NCBI RefSeq assembly: GCF_003576315.1
Contig: NZ_QWFZ01000017.1
Location: forward strand, 186,001-250,000
Direction of reading: 5' to 3'
DNA: 64,000 bases
Source of the DNA: Henriciella mobilis
GTDB lineage: Bacteria > Pseudomonadota > Alphaproteobacteria > Caulobacterales > Hyphomonadaceae
Shown here: in pieces, positions 43,577-52,945 of the stretch
Position numbering within the stretch: position 1 is the stretch's first letter
How the letters are laid out: the number at the start of each line of letters is the position of its first letter
The notes under the pieces: generated by a model
What the model saw: the letters and a program-made list of their open reading frames with translations, nothing else
Database searches by the model: none
What the model was told of the DNA's origin: nothing
Position numbers and translations under genes: made by a program

Positions 43577-45589
43577 CTAGTCGTAGAAGCACTTCTCCGT
43601 GCCATCGCCCAGAATGTAGCAGCGGCCCTGATAGTTTGGCGGTGGGCGGTAATCTGGCTTCCAGTCGAAGATCGGGTGGCGGTAGGCCTTGCGGGCATAC
43701 TCTTCGGCGGCAACGCGCTCAGCCTGGGCGCGGCCCTCATACATGGCCTGAGCCCAGCGCCAGACAGTCCCGCACTCGCGGCTGTTATAGCCGAACCGGC
43801 TGCAGATGTCGCTCGCATCGGCCTCATTTGGCAACTGCTTGTACCTGTTCCAGTAAGCCTGCAGGTATTTGCCGCCTTGCGTCCGTGCAACGGTGTAGAA
43901 GACGTCGTTGAACTGGATTTCGTAGCCATTGGCGAGAATCTCATCGGCCTTTTCGCGCTGGCTTTTGGCGAGGCGCTCGGCGCGGACCGCCGCCCATTGC
44001 TCGGGGTATTCGCGCCCCATGCGGGAGTCGTATTTTTCCTCGAACAGGGCCCGTGCCTGCTTGATGATCTCTTCGGTGACGAGGGTTTGCGGATCATCGG
44101 GAGATGATTTGTAGAATTGAGGATTACGATGCTCCGCCGTCTGGCGGACGTAAGCATCTTCCCCGGAAGCTCCGAGCGTGTACCAGTCAGAAATACCGCC
44201 TGCCGCGCCAAGGTCCGGGTCTTCAAAGAAGCGCACGGCGGCGTGAAGCGGCATGGATGGAATGTCGTCGGGGTTCTGACCCCTGAACATGTCGCGGTAC
44301 AGCCCCTCATCCATTGACCCGACCCAAACGTCTGCCAGTTTCAGGGCGTTGACCGCATACAGATTGACATTGATCGGTGCCAGCTCGTTCACGTTACCGG
44401 CTAGTGGCTCCTTGAACTCCGGCCCGCCAACGACATGGGTAATGAAGCGGTAATAGCGATCCGGCCCTTCGCCGTAGACAACGAGCCAACCGCGTACGCC
44501 TGAAACCGAAATGTCCATGTGGTCGTTCACATAGAGAGGCACCATGCCCACGGCGCCGTCCTTCAGTTCGACCGGCGTACCATCCTCCAGGCTCAGCGGC
44601 ACATAGATGTCGCCGTTAAAGACGCCGTGGCCGGAGGCGAGCGTCCCCCGCTTTTCCAGCGGCATATTTACAAAGTCGGTGCCGGAACTCCTGGCGAGAC
44701 GATCGAGTTCTTCATAGCTTTTGGGGCTCAACCGGGTCCATTGATTGGGGGGCTTGTTATCGAGCGAGTGACCAATCGCCATGATGGTGAGCTGCGGACC
44801 GAGATGGTCGATCTCCAGCTTGAACGGGTCGACATAAACAGAGAATTCGCTGCCATCTTCGGCGCGCACGGGGAAGGCATAGAGATTGTTGTTGAAGACG
44901 TAATAGTCGTTGCCCTTGTCCGGCTCGCGCCGTTCCACGACGCGGTCGAGGGTCAGGTCGAACTCGCCCGTCGGGCCTGGAAAGAAGTAGGATTTCAGAC
45001 CGTCTGAATTTGTCGGGCCTTCAAACCGGACAACGGCGGGCTGGTCTGGCTTCTTCCCGTAGTGTTGATTGATATGCGACCAGTAGAATGAGGTCGGCGT
45101 AAACGATGCTGTGCCGTCCAGCGTGACGTACCCATACTGTAGATCGACCCGTTGCACATAGGCGAGCTTGTCGGATACGGGATAAGCCCACCTGTATTCA
45201 GCCGGCAGCAGGATGTTTCCCTGGTCGTCCGCAATGCCGGTCAGAACGGTCTGCCTGGCGATGTAGTAGAGATAATTATTCTTGCCGAAGCCGAGGTTGT
45301 CCTGGGCGAACTTCTCGTAAGCCGGCCCGGTTGTGCCCTGGCGTTCGAGGATAGGGATGAGTGTTTCCTCGTCGGGTATGAAATGCTTCACCAGGGACAG
45401 CTTCTTGGGAGCGGCGCCCTCTGTTGAGGGGCGAACATAGACCTGTTCGGCCTCGATGATGCAGCCAACGCCCTTGTTGGGCTGGCGGCATTCGGTGTCG
45501 AACTTGTCAGTGGAGCTGTAGTTCTTCCAGGCATGGGCCGGCAGGGAGATGGCGGCCATTGCGACAATGGCGGCGAGTCGTCTGATCAT
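43577..45589 (-). CDS. Large secreted protein of unknown function, 670 aa
   Basis: I do not recognise this protein as a whole. It has a signal peptide (MIRRLAAIVAMAAISLPAHAW). One segment near residue 130 (DDQGNILLPAEYRWAYPVSDKLAYVQRVDLQYGYVTLDG) looks like a single WG repeat. The middle is beta-rich. A charged helix (about 510-565) precedes a C-terminal Cys-containing part (SDICSRFGYNSRECGTVWRWAQAMY, ending GRCYILGDGTEKCFYD). A helical Sel1-like WRWAQAMYEGRAQAERVAAEEYARKAY is present. It appears to be monocistronic. Confidence 0.75.
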   Translation of the reverse strand: MIRRLAAIVAMAAISLPAHAWKNYSSTDKFDTECRQPNKGVGCIIEAEQVYVRPSTEGAAPKKLSLVKHFIPDEETLIPILERQGTTGPAYEKFAQDNLGFGKNNYLYYIARQTVLTGIADDQGNILLPAEYRWAYPVSDKLAYVQRVDLQYGYVTLDGTASFTPTSFYWSHINQHYGKKPDQPAVVRFEGPTNSDGLKSYFFPGPTGEFDLTLDRVVERREPDKGNDYYVFNNNLYAFPVRAEDGSEFSVYVDPFKLEIDHLGPQLTIMAIGHSLDNKPPNQWTRLSPKSYEELDRLARSSGTDFVNMPLEKRGTLASGHGVFNGDIYVPLSLEDGTPVELKDGAVGMVPLYVNDHMDISVSGVRGWLVVYGEGPDRYYRFITHVVGGPEFKEPLAGNVNELAPINVNLYAVNALKLADVWVGSMDEGLYRDMFRGQNPDDIPSMPLHAAVRFFEDPDLGAAGGISDWYTLGASGEDAYVRQTAEHRNPQFYKSSPDDPQTLVTEEIIKQARALFEEKYDSRMGREYPEQWAAVRAERLAKSQREKADEILANGYEIQFNDVFYTVARTQGGKYLQAYWNRYKQLPNEADASDICSRFGYNSRECGTVWRWAQAMYEGRAQAERVAAEEYARKAYRHPIFDWKPDYRPPPNYQGRCYILGDGTEKCFYD

Positions 45590-45679
45590 GCGTCTTGCGT
45601 CCCCGAATCAACAGGATCGACAATTCACGAGCTCACATGACTTTGCAATATTTCTCGCAAGGCGAGGGGGTTGGAAACG

Positions 45680-46309
45680 TCAGGGAGTCCAGCGCTGGAT
45701 GAGCGATGAAGCGTCCGGCCGGGCGCGTTCCTGCGGATCCATGGTCGCGGTGCCGAGATAGATGAAGCCGGCCACGCGTTCACTGTGCTCAAGCCCGAGC
45801 AGCTTGTTGATGCCGCTGGAGAAGCTGATCCATTCGGTCAGCCAGCAGCCGGCCCAACCAGCGGCATTCGCCGTCAGGAGGAGGTTGTAGGCGAGCGCAC
45901 CGGCAGAGAGTTCCTGCTCCCACACAGGGGTACGATTATCGTCCTTCGGGCTGGAGATCACCGCCACCACGACGGGGGCCCGCATGAACAGGCCGCGTGT
46001 TGTCTCAACTTCCTTGTCACCCGCCATCGGGGCCTCTTCCAGGTGAACCTTGGCCGCGGCCTCCCCGAACGCAGCGCGCGCATCGCCTTCGAAGACGATG
46101 AAGCGCCATGGGGAGAGCCGCCGGTGGTCGGGCACGCGGGTGGCCGCTGCCAGGATGTCGTCAAGCTGCTCACGGTCGGGCCCGGGATTGCCGATCGCGA
46201 CCTTGTTGGCCGAACGGCGAAGCGACAGGAATTTGCGGACATCGCTGGACGGGCGTGTGGCGAGCATCGGCTCGCCGACGGGCGGGGCGGGAGGAAACAT
46301 CTCGGTCAT
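45680..46309 (-). CDS. Nitroreductase-family protein
   Basis: 209-aa FMN flavoprotein of the YdjA-like branch, a single short polypeptide forming dimers. The N-terminal FMN-phosphate motif is LSLRRSANKVAIGNPGPDREQLDDILAAATRVPDHRRLSPWRFIVFEG. The C-terminal half has AYNLLLTANAAGWAGCWLTEW and GFIYLGTA. Substrates are usually nitro compounds or quinones reduced with NAD(P)H. It is divergent from the TetR gene across a 168-bp gap. Confidence 0.93.
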   Translation of the reverse strand: MTEMFPPAPPVGEPMLATRPSSDVRKFLSLRRSANKVAIGNPGPDREQLDDILAAATRVPDHRRLSPWRFIVFEGDARAAFGEAAAKVHLEEAPMAGDKEVETTRGLFMRAPVVVAVISSPKDDNRTPVWEQELSAGALAYNLLLTANAAGWAGCWLTEWISFSSGINKLLGLEHSERVAGFIYLGTATMDPQERARPDASSLIQRWTP

Positions 46310-46389
46310 GCGCGCTAGATAATCTGGACGGCGCTGAATTCATAGACACAAGTCCGGCCTATGCGCAGACCATCAGCGGCTGGTGCTGA

Positions 46390-46404
46390 GTGAACAGCGT
46401 TCAC
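46390..46404. promoter_or_regulatory. Inverted-repeat operator before tetR
   Basis: GTGAAC (46390-46395), AGC, GTTCAC (46399-46404) is a perfect 6-bp-arm repeat. A further TGAAC copy lies at 46409-46413. It lies about 70 bp before the TetR start codon in the gap shared with the nitroreductase gene, and is a good candidate for autoregulation. Confidence 0.5.
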
Positions 46405-46476
46405 AAAATGAACACCCTTTTCTTTTTTGCTCTCGTGCGCTATGTGAGAGGTCTGGTCGGTTTACGCTGAGTTCCC

Positions 46477-47139
46477 ATGGAAGACGAGCTTCACACTCCT
46501 GCAGAGCGCCGGCGCATCCGTGTTCGCGGGGCTATTCTTGAAGCCGCCGAACGGGTCTTCGCGGTTGAAGGGGAAGCCGGGCTTTCGATCCGCCGGATCG
46601 CGGACGAAATCGACTATTCCCCGGCCGCCATCTACAAGTATTTCGGGTCCAAGGACGAGCTGATCGACGAGCTTAAGGAGGCTTTCTTCGGCCGCATCCT
46701 CGAGAGCGTCAACCTGATTGCCGACCGGGCCGAGCCGTTCCCGACGCGGGCGCGCCGGTGCGTGTCGACCTATGTACGCAAGGCGCTCGAGAAGCCGCAT
46801 CATTATGTGGCGGCCTTTTCAGGTGTGGCGCCACCGGCGCCGACCGTGCCGGAGGGCTGCGAGTTCAGCGATTCCAATCGCGCCCAGGCCTTCGCCATCC
46901 TGACCGAAATGGTGGGCGAGGGGCTGGACAATGGCTGTTTCCGGCCAGAGCTGGTGCGCGATACAGCCGCCAAGTCGATCTGGGCGTCGATGCACGGCCT
47001 TGCGATGATGATTGCCCATTTCAACGATTTTCCGTCCATGGCGACCATGCCCAGCGCCATGAGCCAGGACGACTTCATAGACTTTCACGCCGACCTTATC
47101 ATCCGGAGCCTGGAATCCGGTCCGACCAAACGAGACTGA
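46477..47139 (+). CDS. TetR/AcrR-family regulator
   Basis: 220-aa repressor. The DNA-binding domain is at the N-terminus: RRIRVRGAILEAAERVFAVEGEAGLSIRRIADEIDYSPAAIYKYFGSKDELIDEL, the standard TetR helix-turn-helix. The ligand domain belongs to the TetR_C/WHG type (VGEGLDNGCFRPELVRDTAAKSIWASMHGLAMMIAHF). It is followed at once by RND efflux genes, which it very probably represses until an inducer binds. Confidence 0.93.
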   Translation: MEDELHTPAERRRIRVRGAILEAAERVFAVEGEAGLSIRRIADEIDYSPAAIYKYFGSKDELIDELKEAFFGRILESVNLIADRAEPFPTRARRCVSTYVRKALEKPHHYVAAFSGVAPPAPTVPEGCEFSDSNRAQAFAILTEMVGEGLDNGCFRPELVRDTAAKSIWASMHGLAMMIAHFNDFPSMATMPSAMSQDDFIDFHADLIIRSLESGPTKRD

Positions 47140-47162
47140 GACCAGCCCAGCAGGAGCGCACC

Positions 47163-48338
47163 ATGCAGGAGCCATCAGCACACGTGGCGAAAGAGCCGAG
47201 GCCGAGTTTCCTCAAGGGCCTTCTCTTTCTGATCGTCATCGCCATTTCGCTGGCGGGCCTCGCCGCCTTTGTCCTGTCCCAACGGTCCAGCGAGGGACCG
47301 CTCGTCATCAATGAAGCGCCGACCCCGCTCGGTGTGGATGTCATCGAGGCGCGCCTGCAGGCATCGCTCGATCTCGATGAGAAGTTCAGCGGTCTTGTGT
47401 CAGCCAAGCGTACCAGCCAGCTCGGCTTCCAGAGCGGCGGACGGATTGCCGCTCTGAGGGCCGATATCGGCGACCGGGTCGAGCAGGGACAGAGCCTGGC
47501 GGTTCTCGACACGCGCGCACTGCGTTCGCAGCTGGCCTCCGCCGAAGCGCAGGTCGACGAAGCAATCGCCGCGCACTCGCTCGCCGTTTCAACGGTGGAG
47601 CGCCAGCAAGCCCTCCTTGAGAAGGGTCATGTTTCCCAGCAGCGTGTCGACGAAGCCGCTGCGCAGGCCACGACGGCACAGGCACGGATCAATGCCGCCA
47701 GGGCCCAGGCTGAAGCGCTTCGGGTCCAGATTGACCTGTCGCAGATTTCAGCGCCCTTCGCGGGCGTGATCACCGAACGCATGTTCGATGAAGGCGCCAT
47801 CGCCGCTCCGGGCGCGCCTGTCTTTGAACTGGTCGAGACGGGGGCCCTCGAGGCGCGTATTGGCTTGCCATCGGCCCTCGCAGCCGAACTTGAGCCGGGC
47901 GAGACCTATACGCTCACCGTGGACCGGGGCCCGGTCGAAGCAGAGCTGAGATCGGTGACGGGCGTCATCAATGCCGGTCAACGGACGGTCGCAAGCGTCT
48001 TCGAAATCCTTGATCCGGAGGCTGTTTCCGTCGGCGCCGTGGTCCGCATGAACATGACCCGGCAGGTCAATGAACCAGGATTATGGGTGCCGGTAACGGC
48101 GCTGTCTGAAGGCCAGCGCGGCCTGTGGTCCATCTATATCGCCAGGAAGGATGACGACACGTGGACTGTGCGTCCCGGTCTTGTGGAGGTCATCCAGAGT
48201 GAGGGCGACCAGGCTTTTGTCCGGGGGGCGGTCTCCGACGGCGATCTCATCATCATCGACGGCCTGCAGCGGATCACGCCCGGCCAGGAGGTTCGGCCGC
48301 GCCTCGACCAGACCGCCAATGCGGCTGACGAGGGATAA
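47163..48338 (+). CDS. RND efflux periplasmic adaptor (MFP) subunit
   Basis: 391-aa membrane-fusion protein. One N-terminal anchor helix lies at about 18-40. The lipoyl half-motif LGFQSGGRIAALRADIGDRVEQGQSLAVLDTRALRSQL is followed by a long alpha-hairpin (about 120-180) and the second lipoyl half SQISAPFAGVITERMFDEGAIAAPGAPVFELVE. The beta-barrel and membrane-proximal domains then follow. GGAG lies 6 nt before the ATG. It lies 23 bp after the tetR stop and 6 bp before the pump gene. Confidence 0.93.
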   Translation: MQEPSAHVAKEPRPSFLKGLLFLIVIAISLAGLAAFVLSQRSSEGPLVINEAPTPLGVDVIEARLQASLDLDEKFSGLVSAKRTSQLGFQSGGRIAALRADIGDRVEQGQSLAVLDTRALRSQLASAEAQVDEAIAAHSLAVSTVERQQALLEKGHVSQQRVDEAAAQATTAQARINAARAQAEALRVQIDLSQISAPFAGVITERMFDEGAIAAPGAPVFELVETGALEARIGLPSALAAELEPGETYTLTVDRGPVEAELRSVTGVINAGQRTVASVFEILDPEAVSVGAVVRMNMTRQVNEPGLWVPVTALSEGQRGLWSIYIARKDDDTWTVRPGLVEVIQSEGDQAFVRGAVSDGDLIIIDGLQRITPGQEVRPRLDQTANAADEG

Positions 48339-48344
48339 GCCGCC

Positions 48345-51300
48345 ATGCGCACGCTGTTCTATCGTCTGCCGCGGCTGAGCATTCTTTTCATCATGGTTGT
48401 CATCGCTGGCGGGATCGGTTCGATCCTGACGCTTGGCCGCCAGGAAGACCCGACACTGGTCGAGCGCTATGGCTATGTCCTGACGACCTTGCCCGGCGCC
48501 GATGCCGAACGCATCGAAGCCACCGTCACCGACCCGATCGAGTCGGCCCTGCTTGAATTGCCCGAGGTCGAGGAGGTCCAGTCGACGTCGCGAGCCAATG
48601 TCTCGCAAATCGGCTTGCAGATCGACGAAGGGCTGACGGAAGCCGAAGTCGACGATGCGTGGACGCTGATCCGGGCAAAGGTTGACGGCGCGCGGGCGAA
48701 CCTGCCGCAGGGTAGCAGCATCCCCGAGGTCCATCGGCAATATGTCGGTGCCAGCACCATCCTTGTCGGTCTCGTCTGGGAAGGCGAGGGAGAGCCGGAA
48801 CTCGCTGTCATGGCGCGGTTTGCGCGCGCCCTGTCGGATCGCTTCCAGACGCTCGCCGGGACGGAAGAAACCGAGATCTACGGACTCCCCATAGAGGAGG
48901 TCCGGGTCATCATAGACCCGCAGGCGCTCGCCGCAGCCGGTCTGTCCATGCCGCAGGCGGCCCAGCTCATTGCTGCTGCGGATGCCAAGACGCCGGCCGG
49001 ACAAGTGCGCGGGGAAACCTCCAATGTCGGCCTTGAAATCGGTGGCGCGTTTGACGGCATCGCCCGGATACGGGCCGTTCCGCTCCAGCAGCGTGCGGAC
49101 GGGACCGCCCTGCGCGTCGGCGACATTGCCGACGTCCACAAGGGCATAGAAGATCCGGCCACGGTTGCGAACTTTACCGACAACAAACGCTCAATTGTTG
49201 TTGGCGCGTTCATTCAGCCGCATCAACGCGTCGACAAATGGGCAGAGACAGCCCGCGACCTGGTGGCCGAATTCGAAGCGGAGTCGCCTGACGAAATTGA
49301 TGTCCGGATCCTGTTCGACCAGAGCGTCTACACCGAGACGCGCCTGAATGGCCTGGCGCAGAACCTCGCCTTTTCGGCCCTGATCGTCTTCCTCGTCCTG
49401 TTCCTTGTCATGGGCTGGCGGGCGGCCATTGTCGTCGGTGCAGCGCTGCCGCTGACCGTGGCGCTGGTACTGCTCCTGTTCAACCTGTTCGGTTACAACC
49501 TGCACCAGATGTCGGTGACGGGCCTGGTCATCTCGCTCGGCTTGCTGATCGACAATGCCATCGTCGTTTTCGATGAGTACGACCAGGAACGCGCGCGCGG
49601 CCATTCGATCATCGATGCGATCGACATCGCCATCCGGAAGCTGTTCGGGCCGCTATTCGCCTCGACACTGACAACCGCCCTCGCCTTTGCCCCCATTGCC
49701 ATGATGCCGGGCGGCGCAGGCGAATTCATCGGCATGATCGGCGTTTCGGTGATCTTCTCGGTTGCGACGTCTTTCCTGCTCGCCATGACGATCACACCCT
49801 TCCTTGCCGGTCACCTGGACCGCAAGCGCAAGCCCGGCGAGCGCAAGAACTGGTTTCGGGACGGTATCTCCATCGACGCCGTGACCGATGGCTATCGCTG
49901 GACGATTGGTGCTGTCCTGCGCTTCCCGGTCCTCGGCCTGCTGATCGGGATTGTCCCGACCGTGACCGGTTTCATGCTTGGCTCCACCCTGCCGTTGCAA
50001 TTCTTCCCGCAGACTGAACGTGACCAGTTCCAGGTCCAGATCACGCTGCCGCCGACGGCGACCATCCATGAAGCGCGCCGTGCGGCTGAGCGGGCGACGG
50101 ACCTGCTTTACACCTATCGCAATGTCGAGATGGTGAACTTCACACTCGGCGAAGCCGCGCCGCGTGTCTACTACAACGCTTTCAACAATACGCAGGGCGT
50201 GCCGGGCTTCGCAGCCGGATGGGTGCAGCTCAAGGATGCGATGTCCACGCGCATCATGGTGCGCGACATTCAGGACAAGCTGCGCGAGGATTTTCCTGAA
50301 GCACAGTTCCTGGCGCTTCCATTCGAACAGGGCCCGCCTGTGGATGCGCCGATCGAATTCTTCATCCAGGGCAACAATCTCGAGACGCTGAACGCCCTCG
50401 GCAACGAGACACGCCGCATTCTCTCGGGCGTCCCGGGCATTACCTATACCCAGGCGAGCCTGCAGCTCGGGGCGCCCGTCGTGACCATCCGCGCCGACGA
50501 AGCGGCCACCGCGATGTCAGGAGACCGGCTGGTCGATCTTGCCAATGACTTGCGCGCCGAGCTCGAAGGGGTGCCAGCCGGGTCCATCCTGGAGGGCATC
50601 GAGGAAGTCCCGGTGCGGGTGATCGCGCCGCCCGAACGCCGCTCTCAGCTGGCTGATCTGCGCTCCAAGACCATCGGCAACGGCCCGGACGGGTCCGGCG
50701 CGCCCATCGCGTCGCTGGGTGAGATCACGCTCGATCCGCAGACCGCTGTCATCACCCGATATATGGGCCGGCGGGTCAACCAGATCTACGGCTTCACCGA
50801 ACCCTATTCGCTGCCGCCGCCCGTCATGGAGAAATTCCAGTCAGCACTCGACTCATCGGCCTTCAGCGTGCCGCCCGGCTACGAGATCATCATCGGCGGC
50901 GAAGAGGAAACCCGCACCGAGGCCTTGGGCAATCTCGCATCGCTGGCCGTCCCCCTTGTGCTGATCATGGCCGGGGCGGTGGCACTGGTGTTCAACTCCT
51001 TCCGCATGGCGCTTGTCATCCTGATGACGGGCGGGATGTCGGTCGGCCTCGCCTTTGGCGGGGTGTGGATGTTCAACCTGCCTATGGGCTTCAACGCCAT
51101 TGTCGGCGCGCTCGGCCTGCTTGGCATCTCGATCAACAGCTCGATCGTGGTGCTGTCGCTGCTACAGGGCAGCGAGGCCGCGCGGCGAGACGATGTTATT
51201 GCGCAGCGCGAGATTGTCGTCGCCGCCACACGGCACATTGTTGCGACGACGCTGACGACAATGGGCGGATTCGTGCCGATCATCCTTACGGGAGATGTCT

Positions 51301-51479
51301 TCTGGCTGCCCCTGGCGACGGCCATTGCCGGCGGGGTGGCCGGTTCGGCGCTGCTCGCGCTCTACTTCGCGCCAGCTGTGTTCCGGATCATGACGATGAA
51401 GCCGATGCTCCGTTCCTGGCGGGCAGTGACGGGACGCGGCTGGCAGCACCCAAGGGATGCTGCGCAGCCGGCCGAGTAG
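48345..51479 (+). CDS. RND efflux transporter permease
   Basis: 1044-aa inner membrane pump of the HAE/AcrB-like superfamily with 12 transmembrane helices and two large periplasmic loops. Landmarks: GRQEDPTLVERYGYVLTTLPGADAERIEATVTDPIE near the N-terminus, the TM4 segment VISLGLLIDNAIVVFDEYDQERARG, and the C-terminal half with NSFRMALVILMTGGMSVGLAFGGVWMFNLPMGFNAIVGALGLLGISINSSIV. In TM4, Asn replaces the second Asp of the usual VDDAIVV proton relay motif (IDNAIVV). No outer membrane channel gene follows, so a separate TolC is implied. Confidence 0.95.
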   Translation: MRTLFYRLPRLSILFIMVVIAGGIGSILTLGRQEDPTLVERYGYVLTTLPGADAERIEATVTDPIESALLELPEVEEVQSTSRANVSQIGLQIDEGLTEAEVDDAWTLIRAKVDGARANLPQGSSIPEVHRQYVGASTILVGLVWEGEGEPELAVMARFARALSDRFQTLAGTEETEIYGLPIEEVRVIIDPQALAAAGLSMPQAAQLIAAADAKTPAGQVRGETSNVGLEIGGAFDGIARIRAVPLQQRADGTALRVGDIADVHKGIEDPATVANFTDNKRSIVVGAFIQPHQRVDKWAETARDLVAEFEAESPDEIDVRILFDQSVYTETRLNGLAQNLAFSALIVFLVLFLVMGWRAAIVVGAALPLTVALVLLLFNLFGYNLHQMSVTGLVISLGLLIDNAIVVFDEYDQERARGHSIIDAIDIAIRKLFGPLFASTLTTALAFAPIAMMPGGAGEFIGMIGVSVIFSVATSFLLAMTITPFLAGHLDRKRKPGERKNWFRDGISIDAVTDGYRWTIGAVLRFPVLGLLIGIVPTVTGFMLGSTLPLQFFPQTERDQFQVQITLPPTATIHEARRAAERATDLLYTYRNVEMVNFTLGEAAPRVYYNAFNNTQGVPGFAAGWVQLKDAMSTRIMVRDIQDKLREDFPEAQFLALPFEQGPPVDAPIEFFIQGNNLETLNALGNETRRILSGVPGITYTQASLQLGAPVVTIRADEAATAMSGDRLVDLANDLRAELEGVPAGSILEGIEEVPVRVIAPPERRSQLADLRSKTIGNGPDGSGAPIASLGEITLDPQTAVITRYMGRRVNQIYGFTEPYSLPPPVMEKFQSALDSSAFSVPPGYEIIIGGEEETRTEALGNLASLAVPLVLIMAGAVALVFNSFRMALVILMTGGMSVGLAFGGVWMFNLPMGFNAIVGALGLLGISINSSIVVLSLLQGSEAARRDDVIAQREIVVAATRHIVATTLTTMGGFVPIILTGDVFWLPLATAIAGGVAGSALLALYFAPAVFRIMTMKPMLRSWRAVTGRGWQHPRDAAQPAE

Positions 51480-51499
51480 GCGCAGGTGGGGGCGCGCGC

Positions 51500-52753
51500 C
51501 TAGCTCGAAATCCTGAGGTCTGCCGGATCGTTGCCATCATTGGCAGGCGACTCGACCCCCGGCGTCAGGTCCCAGTTGGTCTGGTTCAGCTTCAGCGTGT
51601 TCACGACAAAGGTGAACTTCCGGGCATGCCAGATGGAATTGGCATTGTAGGTCGTGTCGCGGCTCGGCAGGTAGACGAGGCCTTCGATCTTGAAGTCGCG
51701 CGAGTCGTTGAAGATGAAGTTCGACTTGGGCAGGCCGGACGGTTCGAAGAACATGATGTCCTTGTAGTCGCCGCTGGTCGGCGGCGTCAGGTTCGACTTC
51801 ACAGCGCTGTTGAACTGGATGCCGGACTTGTTGTCATGGAAATAGAAGGTCACGCCATCGCCATACCACTCGCCGCCATTCACGTTCCAGCTTGAGCCGT
51901 TGAGGATGTAGAGGCCAGGCGCGAAATCGACGTAAGGCTCGCTGTTGAAGTTGATGTTCCCGCAATAGGTGCCGGGATGCATGGTGACATTGCCACCATT
52001 GAAATTCTTGCTGGAATAGTCGCAGTCACCCGGATTGACGGTCGGCATCTTGGCCGTGAACGGCTCCTGCTTGGGCTCGCAGGACGTCTCCATGTTAGCG
52101 ATCGGCCCGTAATTGTTGGTCACGCCCGGGCCGGCGATGCAGATGTCCGAAAACTGGATATTGATGTTCGAACTGAAGCTGGCCGCCGCGCTGTTCATCG
52201 AATTGACCTGGATGGCGCATTCCGGCGCGACGACGGTCGCTTCGGAGTTGAAGGTCAGCGCGTGGTTGGCGCTTTCGTCGAGCACCCAGATGCAGGTCTC
52301 GGCAATGTCTTTTGGCTGTGTGACGGACGCCGAGAGCGTCACCGGGATATTGTTGATGCCAAGAATGGCCGCAAAGGTTGTCCCGACATTGGCGGTCGCC
52401 GTGCCTTTGTAGACGACCTCGTTTCGGGTCTCGGCGAAGGAGAAATTCGCGATGGGGTCGAGCTTTGCCAGCTGGTTTACGTTCGATCCGAAATAGGCGT
52501 TCGCCGTTGTCTGGAAGCTGGACGTCCCTTCCTGCGCTGCGGAAAGCAGGCTGGCATCGAGGGCTGCACGAAGCGCGGATTTCGCATTCGAGCTGCGGAC
52601 CATGTCGACCGAGAAGCCGACCATGCCGATGACTGGAATGGCGAGAAGCGCGAACAGCATGGTCGTTCCGCCCTGTTTTGATCGGGCAAGTGTCCCGGCA
52701 GCGCGGCCAAGACTTCCGGAGAGCGTAGCGTTGGACAGGTGGGTGCGTGGCAT
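51500..52753 (-). CDS. TadG-related pilus assembly protein
   Basis: 417-aa protein. After a 25-residue basic N-terminus comes the TadE/TadG-type helix SKQGGTTMLFALLAIPVIGMVGFSVDMVRSSNAKSALRAALDASLLSAAQ (PF13400-like), placing it in the inner membrane with the rest outside. The remainder is beta-rich and asparagine-rich, unlike the von Willebrand A domain of typical TadG. It stands alone, far from any tad/cpa pilus gene in the window. Confidence 0.85.
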   Translation of the reverse strand: MPRTHLSNATLSGSLGRAAGTLARSKQGGTTMLFALLAIPVIGMVGFSVDMVRSSNAKSALRAALDASLLSAAQEGTSSFQTTANAYFGSNVNQLAKLDPIANFSFAETRNEVVYKGTATANVGTTFAAILGINNIPVTLSASVTQPKDIAETCIWVLDESANHALTFNSEATVVAPECAIQVNSMNSAAASFSSNINIQFSDICIAGPGVTNNYGPIANMETSCEPKQEPFTAKMPTVNPGDCDYSSKNFNGGNVTMHPGTYCGNINFNSEPYVDFAPGLYILNGSSWNVNGGEWYGDGVTFYFHDNKSGIQFNSAVKSNLTPPTSGDYKDIMFFEPSGLPKSNFIFNDSRDFKIEGLVYLPSRDTTYNANSIWHARKFTFVVNTLKLNQTNWDLTPGVESPANDGNDPADLRISS

Positions 52754-52820
52754 GACAGTTCCCCTTGCACTCTGAAACCGTCTGCCAAGGCTATGGGCCG
52801 GGGTTCTAACGGGACGAAAA

Positions 52821-52840
52821 GGTAAAGGCTGAAATTTACC
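52821..52840. repeat. Inverted repeat between tadG-like and GYF genes
   Basis: GGTAAA (52821-52826), 8 nt, TTTACC (52835-52840), in the 190-bp gap between two divergent genes. It could be an operator; no regulator is evident. Confidence 0.35.
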
Positions 52841-52945
52841 GAAAATTCAAAAGACAACTGCGGCTGGCCCACGCGTTTTAACGCCCTGCTCAGCTTTTTA
52901 CGTGAAGAAACAGGTGTGTCGCTGGCAATGAGGGAAAGGCCGCAA

